A stretch of 64,000 bases of DNA from Favolaschia claudopus (Eukaryota > Basidiomycota > Agaricomycetes > Agaricales > Mycenaceae): positions 1,240,001 to 1,304,000 of the forward strand of contig JAWWNJ010000025.1 of assembly GCA_037176885.1 (NCBI GenBank). The letters run 5' to 3'. Below, in pieces: positions 55,572-64,000 of this stretch. How positions within the stretch are numbered: the first letter of the stretch is position 1; each line of letters starts with the position of its first letter. The position numbers and the translations under genes were made by a program. Below the pieces are notes generated by a model. That model ran no database searches. It was not told where the DNA came from and was given only the letters and a program-made list of their open reading frames with translations.

Positions 55572-56874
55572 ATGCTGGCCAGGCAGTTGAGCAAGGGCCC
55601 TGCCTTGTCTGCCTTACGCCGTAAAAATCCTCTATCTATCCCTCGCGCATTTGCGGTAAATTATCTTGCGTCTTGTGCGCGGTTTCCGCCAACTCAGTCC
55701 ACGTACAGGTCCGGAATGCATCCACCGCGTCCTCTTCTTCCGCCTTCGAGGTTATTCGTTTTCGAACCATATATTTGTGGTATCTAATTGCCAGTGTAGT
55801 CGTTCCTGAATTCCCGCCTCACCCTTGCGTCGGTATCACTCTTCACTGCTGGTTCGGTAGCATGGTATACCCATCTCTACGGTTCCCTCCCTTTCCTCGG
55901 ACAAGTCCACGCCAGCCACGCCAGCGAAGAAGGTCTTCACCCCCCGGACTACCCCTGGCCGCACGCTGGCCTTATTGATACGTTTGATCACGCCAGGTAG
56001 CTTTTCATTGTGACAGCCCGACACGCGCTCAAATCTCTTGTTTCACCTGTTCAGCATCCGCAGAGGTTATCAGGTCTACCGCGAGGTCTGCGCAGCGTGC
56101 CACTCCCTCGACCGCATTGCATGGCGTAACTTTGTTGGTGTCTCGCACACTGTCGACGAGGCTCGCGCTATGGCGGAGGAGGTTGAATATCAGGACGGCC
56201 CCGACGATCAGGGAGAGATGTTCATGCGTCCAGGAAAAATTGCCGACTACTTGCCCGGTCCCTATCCCAACGAAGAGGCTGCCCGAGCTGGCAATGCTGG
56301 CGCGTTGCCTCCAGATTTGAGCTTGATCGTAAAGGCTCGCCACGGTGGTGCTGTGTGTTAAATCATGTTTTCTTCCGTTCAGAAACTTACGCACTCATGC
56401 CGTAGAACTATGTCTACGCCCTCATTACTGGCTATGTCGATCCTCCTGCTGGTGTTGAAGTCCGTGAAGGGATGAACTACAACCCTTTCTTCCCTGGGGG
56501 AGCTATTGGCATGGCGCGTGTCTTGTTCGACGGCTTGGTCGAGTATGAGGATGGTGAGCTGGTTGCTTTTATTTCTGACCATTGGTACTGATAAAATCAA
56601 GGCACCCCTGCTACTACTTCGCAAATGGCCAAGGACGTTGTTACTTTCCTCCACTGGGCTGCTGAGCCGGAGCACGATGACAGGAAAAAGAATGGAATCA
56701 AGGCTGTCATTCTGTTCTCAACACTGACGCTGCTCAGTCTGTATGTCAAGCGCTTCAAATGGACTCCGATCAAGAACAGGAAAATCTGTATGTTTCGTGT
56801 ATGCTTCTTATTTGAGTGCCCACGACTCACTCAACTGCACAGTATACGACCCGCCCGTAGACAAGAAGCATTAG
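55572..56874 (+). CDS. CYT1: Cytochrome c1 of the bc1 complex (complex III)
   Basis: The haem-bearing subunit that passes electrons from the Rieske protein to cytochrome c in the inner membrane. It starts [20 protein letters not shown], an Arg/Lys presequence. Following exons give [39 protein letters not shown] and [20 protein letters not shown], with the CAACH covalent haem site. [20 protein letters not shown] and [16 protein letters not shown] come next, then [16 protein letters not shown] and [20 protein letters not shown], which includes the axial Met region. The C-terminal anchor is [20 protein letters not shown], and the last exon encodes YDPPVDKKH with the stop at 56874. Introns are short and in phase. 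Confidence 0.95.
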
Positions 56875-56998
56875 AGGAGGGGACCCATTGTTCTTTTCCG
56901 CGTAGCACGAGTACAATAAAAATTTTAATTTTCGTTGTCAAATATTTTTCTGGGTTATTTGCGTGTGTTGTTTACACTCTTGTTTCCGAACTTGCAAC

Positions 56999-58770
56999 AT
57001 GTCCGCCGAATCATGGCCGCCACAACTCAAGTGGGAGCAGTAATACCGCCGCGTCTGGCTATCTATCTTACTCTTGAATTGCTGCTAGGGACTGGGTTGC
57101 GAAATGTCTGGGACAAATGACAGATACGAATAGAACGGAAGCACAAGCTGAACTACGACAGGTGATTGCAGACGCTTTTGCGGCTCATACGCTCTGGACG
57201 ACCGACTGGGCTGGCGTGCAATTGAAAGCTTTAATGCCTCAACCTACGCCACAATTCAACAACACGAATTTAAAGCGCAAAAAGTGTGTACTCGATCTCA
57301 CGTGTTGCTTTGCTCGGCGTTTAAATTACTTGGTGAACTTTCAGCAATGAACACTCACCCGCAACGAAGAAAGTAAAGAAGGCATTGAAAAACAATGGGG
57401 CGACACCTTCGTTCGACCCTAACGATCGAGCGGCACTGGATAAACGCGCTCAAAGATTCCAGCGGGAGCATGAGATTGAGCGGGAAAAGTCGTCGACGTC
57501 AAGACTGGGTAGCCTTGCTTCTCTCAAGGCGAATCACAGTCACTCTCATCTCTTCGCCAACTCGCGGTCGACGTCGCCATTTGGGCAGTCGGATGATCCA
57601 GAGGCCGATCCGGTGTGTAGTTTCTATTTCAGGGTGTGTCGTTGTGTTAAGAGCTCGAGACTAGAATGTTATGGATTGGGACCGTTATACAATCGTGGGG
57701 ACCTCGCAGGAGATATTTAAAGATTATCTTCGGTTAACAACAGTACGGGCTACCTTTTTCCAAGAGACAAGACTATTCTGACTGAGTTGTGCACTAGGAG
57801 CCAAAACCCGAACAGATACGCCCTTATCCCATCCTTCAACAAACTCTACTTGAACTAAAGAAGCGGTTTCGTGAACGAACACCGTATAACTGGATATGTA
57901 GTCAGTTTAAGAGTCTACGGCAGGATCTGACAGTGCGTCGTTTCTATCACCCTTTCCATGTTATAGGCATCAGTTCCCTCGTCAGGTACAACGTATCAAG
58001 AATGAATTCACGGTACAAGTGTATGAAATACATGGTCGGATTGCATTGGAATGCGTAAGTAGGTCTGTCTACTGTACTTTGACTGGCTTCACTTCCCTTG
58101 CAGGGCGATATGGTCGAATACAACCAATGTCAGGCGACTTTGAAGACGCTATACGAACTTGGCATCCCTGGCAGAGTCGAAGAATTCACCGCATATCGTA
58201 TTCTGATGCTTTTGCATGGCCGCAATATGTCGGGTGGGTGAAATTTGACTCTCTGAGGCTGGCACCATAAATTGATGATGGATTGTACAGAGTTGAATTT
58301 ATATGTAGGTCAACTAACACCTAAGCAGAAGGCAGACCCTGCAGTACTGCATGCTCTTCAAGTACAGCGGGCACTGGCCATGGGAAACTATCATGCGCTG
58401 TTTGCATTGTACTCCTCTTCGCCAAACATGGGCGCGTATATCATGGATCATTTCGTTGCTCGCGAACGAGCCAAGGCACTCATGGTGATCACCAAAGCGT
58501 CAGTATTCCCAGTATTCACTTCAGGGTCGCCGCTTGCTGATTCAACGAGGCAGATATAAATCGATCCCACTTTCGTTCATCCATCAAGAACTAGCCTTTG
58601 ACGGCCTAGAACAAGCGCGCGAATTCCTAGCCGACCACTCTGCCGCCATTTTCACGAACCCCGGCAGCCCTGACGACCAGAAGACGCTGGACTGCAAGCC
58701 TGCGGGCACCCAGCTGAATCAGATCTTCGAAACGAAATACCGCAAGGTTGCCATCAAAGGTGCAATATGA
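56999..58770 (+). CDS. THP3: Thp3-type SAC3/GANP domain protein
   Basis: Thp3 acts with Csn12 in a TREX-2-related complex linked to transcription elongation and splicing; LENG8 is the animal relative. Exon 1 reads MSAESWPPQLK and is joined by a 68-nt intron to DWVAKCLGQMTDTNRTEAQA. Further exons contain ELRQVIADAFAAHTLWTTDW, a basic ATKKVKKALKNNG, DPNDRAALDKRAQRFQREHE, and the SAC3/GANP core: IVGTSQEIFKDYLRLTT, IRPYPILQQTLLELKKRF, FTVQVYEIHGRIALECGDMV, EEFTAYRILMLLHGRN and VLHALQVQRALAMGNYHALF. The C-terminus ends KYRKVAIKGAI at 58770. The core fits a PCI-like winged-helix protein. The exon boundaries in the middle are approximate. Confidence 0.88.
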
Positions 58771-59111
58771 CATAGACAGACTACAGCAGGCCTTCCCCTC
58801 GGTTTCTTCAGAGGCCTTTCCCTCGGTTTCTTCACTTCCAGGTTATATTTTTCCGCCCACATCTAACCTTTCTGCATCTCTTTCCTGCCACTTGTATTCT
58901 CTTCTTTTCATGGAGGCGCGCACGTCAACACAATTGCATGGTTATAAAATATCATATCTGTATTCAATCGACGCTCGTTCTTCTATACATCGTCCCATGC
59001 ATTTTGTATGATTGGCACAAGATTGGGAAGGTGGTGGTACAGTGTATGGTTATGCGTACATTTATATGAACAAGATATGATGATGACTAGATTGTGCTGC
59101 TTGCAGGAGTT
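58771..59111. other. Convergent 3' regions of THP3 and SEN2
   Basis: 341 nt. A 24-bp tandem duplication with one mismatch (58788-58811 and 58812-58834, word aggcctttccctcggtttc) lies just after the THP3 stop. The rest is AT-rich and pyrimidine-rich, as expected of polyadenylation regions. No gene was recognised. Confidence 0.5.
58788..58834. repeat. 24-bp tandem duplication
   Basis: Two copies of a 23-24-nt unit starting aggcctt differ at one base. They lie in the presumed THP3 3' untranslated region. This is probably a slippage duplication. Confidence 0.7.
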
Positions 59112-60530
59112 TCAATCCCGCATCCGGGCGGGAATGAAACGTCGGACGGTCACTTCGCGGATTGAGTAGTGTTGTAGGCACGCGGGAGACTGGAGGACAT
59201 CGACGGACACTCGCGAGCGAGCGGGGATCGTGACGTAGGCCAGAATTAAGGTCTGTTGAGCCTCATTAAAAGGAGACATAATAGGAAAAAGATGATCACA
59301 AGAACCTTGTAGACCTGAGTGTTCACCCGATTGATTGTACTCAGCCAAGCCCACGAGAAAGGTGAAGCATGGTGTAGATCGACGGTAGATGCTTCCTGGT
59401 CGGCTGGATCTTCGTAAACGGGGCAGACCACGACGGAAAACCTGAGCGTTTGAGATTGAGCGCCGAAATCATTAACGGAATGAGAGGATTTTACTCTGCA
59501 TGGTTGAACACGGGGCCACGCTTATATAGCATGTAATCGACGCAGAATTTGATGCCGCCTCGTACTACCCAGCCCAACGAGCGGTAGTGGTGGTATACGA
59601 TATAATTTATGATGAACGGATTGTCAAATTGCAAGGCTGGTGTGGGTCTGGGAGACACGAAGAGCGGAGGGTTCAAGTGTGCTGCTTGGAAGGCTATCCA
59701 TATTTGTTGAATGCTCATTAATTCATTCTGTGCGGTGGATAAGAAATGACATGATGGTGCGGTATTCGATTTGAGCTACCGTAAGAGGGTCCTCGACTGC
59801 CAGGCAGTCTAAGTTCCAGAGGAGAAAGAAAGCTTCGGGGAGGGTGAGCTGAAGATGCTCTAGGTCTTCTTGCGGTTCTTCTTCCTCTGGAGGTGTTTCT
59901 TCTTGCGGTGTGACCGGCGTTTCCGGGGGGTCTTCTGGCGCGGCGGGTTTCCAGGTTGCGGCTGAGGGGATGGCGGGGCCAGAAAGTGCGGGAACAGTGA
60001 CGCGACCTTCAGTCTCGAAGAGGGCCTCTGCTTCGGCGGCAACGGCTGCGATAGCTCGGGCACGGTCAATCTTGAATTGCTTTCGCTCGGCGCGACGTTT
60101 TGCGGTCATTTCCTCGGATGTTAGACCTACAGGCCGGTGTTGATTTATAAAATAAATACGAGAAACGGGATAGATGCTCACGATTGCCTCCAGTTCGCCG
60201 GGCATTGATTTGACGAGCTAACCAACTTGGTTCGCTACGCGACAGATCACCTTTGCCAAAGAAACCGCGCCGCCAGAGTATATTCGAGTCACTTCTGCTA
60301 GACACCCACACCGAACGCGTCGCTTCATCGAAGACACCCTGACATTGCGGGACTTCTACTCTGGTCAGAGTAAGGCCGAGTAGACCTAGAACTGAGCGAA
60401 TGCGGGTCGAAGGCGGGTACCAGAAGATTATTGGGAGGGGTTGAGCGTAGATTTGGTTGTTGATGTTGCGCCGTCCAGCTCCTTTTCCCGACACTGGGCC
60501 CTTGCGTCCGCTGGGTTTGATCAGCGACAT
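59112..60530 (-). CDS. SEN2: tRNA-splicing endonuclease catalytic subunit Sen2
   Basis: Sen2 cuts the 5' splice site of intron-containing pre-tRNAs in the Sen2/34/54/15 complex. The N-terminus MSLIKPSGRKGPVSGKGAGR is basic. Then come FDEATRSVWVSSRSDSNILW, RGFFGKGDLSRSEPSWLAR and a charged linker, SEEMTAKRRAERKQFK. The endonuclease domain has LTLPEAFFLLWNLDCLAV, INYIVYHHYRSLGWVVRGG, VDYMLYKRGPVFNHAEFSVV and a later Lys in the segment TINRVNTQVYK. These supply the Tyr, His and Lys of the catalytic triad. The last exon reads TLILAYVTIPARSRVSVDVL and ends at 59112. Introns lie near 60181-60125, 59725, 59500-59440 and 59310-59250. It is divergent from the membrane-protein gene at 60677. Confidence 0.92.
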
Positions 60531-60676
60531 GATGAGTCGCGGAAAGGATTTTCGCGACGCGTGACCGTCACATCGACGTCACCGATCTCAAGCGCGTTAG
60601 TACTTAACTGAGCTCATCATGGCGTTGTTCATTTCTTGCCTTCTCCCTGCTCGCTATCTTCAACGGAGCAACCACC

Positions 60677-61955
60677 ATGGACGCACTCCCGATAGATATG
60701 AACCACCCTGCAGTTAGAGACTATCTCGCCCTTGTGCGGTGAGTTCACCGTGTTTCTTCCGCGTCTTGGGACCCGGAAGTGTTCATCGTTCGCTCAGACT
60801 GCAGGTTTTGACCCCTCTATCGCTGTTAATAAACATCGCTACTGTTCTGGTATGCGCAACTGTCTCAAGTCCATCTCTAAGCAGGTCCAAAGTCGCTTTC
60901 GTTGGTCAAAAACTAACTCTCGAGATCAGGAACTATAACAAAAGTATTCGCGACATCTCTTTCTCCAAGTATCGCGGTGATATCTGTCTTCATCGCGGTC
61001 ATGTATCTCATGCAAATTGGATACTGCGGACTGCTCGTACTCGCCAGGAAGCCTGAAACGAAGGTGAGTTGGCTTTTGCTCATGGATGCAATCGAAAATC
61101 CTAAATTTTACCTCAGAGAACCTTGACTAAAGGCGTGGGGCTTTCGCTTGTATTTGCAAATTGGCTCATGGCTCTGTGGGCCGTCACCTGGGTGCGTTAA
61201 CCCCGCTTGATTTAATGAATGCTCAACACTCGGGGTAGGTGTTCAAATGGTTCCTCGCTGCTACGATTGTGCAAGGAATCATCCTGATTCTACTGTTATT
61301 ATCCAACATCTCGTTGCTCACCTATCATGCTCCCACGATGGAACGTCCTTTCGATATGGCACTCATCCATGCTCCCCTCCGATTCTTCTTCGTGCTTCAA
61401 TTTGGACTCGTGTTTCCTCTTGCCCTTTTGTGAGTATCCTTTTAGCTCGATCTCCGCAGTGGTTCTAATTTATGGAATAGTGTGTATCTTGGGCTCACGT
61501 ACACCCCAGTATACGATGGCACTCCTATTGACTACGAAAAATATGCCTGGCCTGGATTCGGAGTCTTATTCGGGACAAATCTCATCAGCCTTATCGTTGT
61601 CGTACTACGACGGGATATTGTTTGGTGTGTTGCAGCGACCTGGATCTGCATCAGCATTTGGGTCCAGCGTCCCAAGCCGCAGGCAGTTTTTGTTAGTTGG
61701 GAATATTACCTTTCATTCGCTTTTGCTTACCTTCCATTACAGATAACAGCCTTAATTTTCACCGCACTCCACCCGCTCGGACTAGCTGCATCCTACATTC
61801 ACGCATACTTCTATACTCGAAGCGCCGTCGAGAATGGAGCGGTCACCCTTCCAGGAGATGAACACCCGGGATTACAGGTAAACAACCGCGTCGTGAGCGA
61901 TTCTCAGGTTCAGGGTCCTAGGGAGGTCGACCCTGAGGCCGTTTGGGGGGACTAG
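60677..61955 (+). CDS. Multi-pass membrane protein of unknown function
   Basis: I do not recognise the family with confidence. Exon 1 reads MDALPIDMNHPAVRDYLALV. Later exons contain clear hydrophobic helices: TPLSLLINIATVLVC, VIAVMYLMQIGYCGLLVLAR, GVGLSLVFANWLMALWAVTW, WFLAATIVQGIILILLLLSN, FFFVLQFGLVFPLAL, WPGFGVLFGTNLISLIVVVL, VWCVAATWICISIW and a last one near ITALIFTALHPLGLAASYI. That gives about eight membrane spans. The cytoplasmic tail LPGDEHPGLQVNNRVVSDSQ and the end EAVWGD (stop 61955) are acidic. The exon 1-2 junction is approximate. It may be an Agaricomycete-specific integral membrane protein. Transport or scaffold roles cannot be told apart. Confidence 0.72.
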
Positions 61956-62039
61956 CGCGAACGTTGTGCTGCGATTCGAACCAAGTACATATGTTAAATT
62001 CTTCTCTTACAAATTACTGCACTGTAACTGCGACACCAT

Positions 62040-63961
62040 TCATGTATTTATCTTCACTGGAATAACACCCACTGCAGGGCCCTGTTCGCCGAAAATGAAC
62101 CTGGCTGCGGCCTCCAGCGCCGCTGCGGTATACTCGAAGCAAGCCACGTATGGATACGGGACGCTCGCCGCCTCGTAGGGTGCACAACTTCCAACCACGA
62201 CTATCGGCACTTGTACTGATTGGGAGATTCGCTGTAACGCATCGAGCTGCCATGGCGAGCGGTCCGCGTTGCGCAACGTGAAGATCACAACAGAACAGTC
62301 TTCCGTCGCCTCGAAAGTGGTGTTTTGGTCATACACGGAATGAGAGCAAGGAGCGCGTTTCGCGATCGAGTCCGCAAAGGAAAGGAAAGAAGGTCCAGCG
62401 GTGTTTCGCACCTTCCCATCTTTTGTGCGCAAAACACCGTCCGCGTCGTCGACCACCTTGTTTAGACTCTCCATGATTGGGGTGAAGAGCGCCACAGATT
62501 GACCAGCTTTGAGAGGAAGTGTGCTGTTGTTGTTCAGCAGTGCTATCGACATTTGGTAAGCTTTCTCGCTCAATGCAGCACTATCGTTCTTCGTATTCTC
62601 CCATTCGAGCCTGAACTCGTCGTCGCCCTTGCGGAGAACCTCGTCCCACGTCCCAGCGAATTGGTCTTTGAGGGCGTCAATTCGGGTTTCATCGAGGGAT
62701 AGACGACCGGATTCGACTGCTTTGTATGTTTCGAGAACGGCGCCGGTCTGCCAGGCCATGGTGTGGCAGATCATGACGATGTCAGCACCTGCTTCGAGGG
62801 CGCGGACGGCTCCCTCTTCGACACCGCAAGCGCCTTGGGACTTATTCGATATCGCCTCCATCTCGAGGCAGTCTGTGACTATGAGGCCTTTGAACCCGAG
62901 CTCGGTACGCAATAGGTCGGTGGTTATGGCGCGAGAGAGACTGCATGGTTCGTCAGAGTTTGTGATGGCTGGGAGGGCCATATGTCCGGTCATTATAGTA
63001 GCTACTCCTTGTTTGAATAGTGCTTTGAATGGTGGGAGCTCGGTCGCGTGTAGCTCTGCGCTTGATTTTACAATACGTGGAAGCGCGAGATGGGAGTCGA
63101 CGGAGGTGTCGCCGTGACCTGGGGCGTGTTTCGCAGATGGCGCGATGCCAGCGGTTGTGAGTCCTTGTGCTACGGCACAGGCGAATATTCCAACTTGTTC
63201 GGGATCTTGAGTAGAAAATCTGAGCCGCTGTGAAGGCTTCCCGGTTTTACAAACCTACCATCACCGAAGGAGCGAACACCTGAAAGGAATGTTTTATACG
63301 GTCGCTTCGAACAGAAACTGCAATAATTACCTATTACAGGGTTGCGCGAATCTGAATTGACATCCGCAACAGGACTGTAAGCCCAATTGATGCCCGCGAG
63401 CTTGAGTTCCTTTCCGATTGCAAAAGAGACCTGCTCGGCAACAGCCGGAGAGCCTGTCGCAGCGAGAGCCATCGCACCCGGACTGAAAGGTCATCGGAAT
63501 ATAATCTTCCAATGAATGATATGCACCGACAACTGAGTACCAGCGCCAGGTTTGCTGAATGCAGAGACCAGACCTAGGGAAAATGAGGCAGGTTAGGCGG
63601 GGCTACAGAAGCTGATCTACCGTTCTCTTGGTCTATCCCAATCAAAAGCGGTTTCGAATGCCCAGCGTCGCGCGCTAGAGTCTGAAGTTCTTGCACAAGA
63701 GCGCGTACTTGAGCGGCGTCTGTAATCCACAGCTCAATACTGATTGATATAGGTTTAGCTTGAATAGCTAACCAGAAACGTTCCTCTTCATGAGGATTAT
63801 GCTGCCAACGTAGTACTTTTGGATGAGAGTCTTGACGTCTTGCGAAACGGTTTGGCCGTGAAAGCCAAAGACAAAGTGCTGGATTTCGGTTGATTTTTAG
63901 TCTAGTGAAGGGGATGCAGAATTGTTACCTGTCCAATGCGTCGTTTTGTCGATTCGTCCAT
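62040..63961 (-). CDS. Glycoside hydrolase family 3 beta-N-acetylhexosaminidase (NagZ-like)
   Basis: GH3 NagZ-type enzymes release terminal N-acetylglucosamine. The start MDESTKRRIGQ is joined by an intron to HFVFGFHGQTVSQDVKTLI and VGSIILMKRNV. Then come LLIGIDQENGLVSAFSKPGA, LAATGSPAVAEQVSFAIGKE and WAYSPVADVNSDSRNPVIG, followed by the family signature KHAPGHGDTSVDSHLALPR with its catalytic His-Asp dyad residues, TGHMALPAI and GLIVTDCLEMEAI, where the Asp is the expected nucleophile. A C-terminal domain follows (ALLNNNSTLPLKAGQSVALF) and ends VGVIPVKINT at 62040. There is no signal peptide, so it is probably intracellular and recycles amino sugars or chitin fragments. The gene is complete within 39 bp of the window end. 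Confidence 0.9.
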
Positions 63962-64000
63962 TTCGAGGTGGTGGTTGGGAGCAAGTCGAGGACGAAGATA

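Noticed and set aside
61955..62010. Minus-strand ggttcgaatcgc resembling a tRNA B box
   Set aside because: No matching A box, no cloverleaf and no acceptor stem can be formed; it lies between two coding genes.
1..64000. Retrotransposon, DNA transposase genes, CRISPR-like arrays or defence islands
   Set aside because: No reverse transcriptase, integrase, DDE transposase or regularly spaced repeat-spacer array was seen on either strand; only the two non-autonomous elements were found.

Overview
The window is nuclear DNA of a filamentous basidiomycete, most likely an Agaricomycete. Most genes are split by many introns of about 45-65 nt with GT-AG ends. Intergenic spacers are short. Two F-box genes carry the leucine-rich, LCRVCRxWR-type F-box common in mushroom genomes, and a velvet regulator and a CYSTM protein are present. 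I saw no tRNA, rRNA, CRISPR array or prokaryote-like operon. Gene models were assembled by joining reading frames across GT-AG (rarely GC-AG) junctions. Exon edges are inferred; the function calls rest on recognised family motifs.

Layout. 1.6-3.2 kb: LEO1 (Paf1 complex). 4.0-5.5 kb: conserved orphan. 6.2-7.2 kb: two small uncertain genes. 8.4-11.3 kb: long Ser/Pro-rich orphan. 11.6-14.5 kb: condensin kleisin BRN1. 14.8-15.4 kb: small SET protein. 15.9-16.4 kb: ribosomal protein eL30. 17.0-19.0 kb: RMD1-family membrane protein. 19.1-20.8 kb: Arp9-like actin-related protein. 20.9-23.8 kb: lanosterol synthase ERG7 (reading frame broken). 23.9-26.0 kb: VMS1. 26.3-27.4 kb: phosphomannomutase SEC53. 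27.6-29.4 kb: mitochondrial-type class III CoA-transferase. 29.8-35.1 kb: two F-box paralogues around a TIR-bounded minisatellite element. 35.4-39.8 kb: DNA polymerase delta POL3. 40.0-42.1 kb: SSZ1. 42.1-42.5 kb: a MITE with perfect 93-bp TIRs. 42.7-46.6 kb: PWP1 and BFR2, divergent. 46.8-48.9 kb: sorting nexin SNX41/ATG20. 49.2-50.5 kb: P-loop kinase. 50.6-52.7 kb: mitochondrial TPR protein and TIM23, divergent. 53.3-54.3 kb: velvet factor. 54.8-55.4 kb: CYSTM protein. 55.6-56.9 kb: cytochrome c1. 57.0-58.8 kb: THP3. 59.1-60.5 kb: SEN2. 60.7-62.0 kb: multi-pass membrane protein. 62.0-64.0 kb: GH3 beta-N-acetylhexosaminidase, complete just inside the window.

The genes are mostly housekeeping and do not form a pathway cluster. 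Some neighbours share themes: chromatin and transcription (LEO1, BRN1, SET, Arp9-like), translation and ribosome biogenesis (eL30, SSZ1, PWP1, BFR2) and mitochondria (TPR protein, TIM23, CYT1). Several pairs are divergent with 80-320 bp between start codons and probably share promoters (PWP1/BFR2, TPR/TIM23, VMS1/SEC53, Arp9/ERG7, SEN2/membrane protein).

The most notable observations are: (1) a roughly 0.7-kb element with imperfect terminal inverted repeats and seven copies of a C7-9G7-8 palindrome, ending about 10 bp from an F-box start codon; (2) a MITE with identical 93-bp TIRs and a TA target duplication; (3) single-base length errors or mutations confined to about 20.2-36.3 kb that break several essential genes, plus an in-frame stop and an altered catalytic motif in ERG7; (4) telomere-type repeats in a divergent promoter. 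I found nothing that I can honestly call a new multi-gene system.
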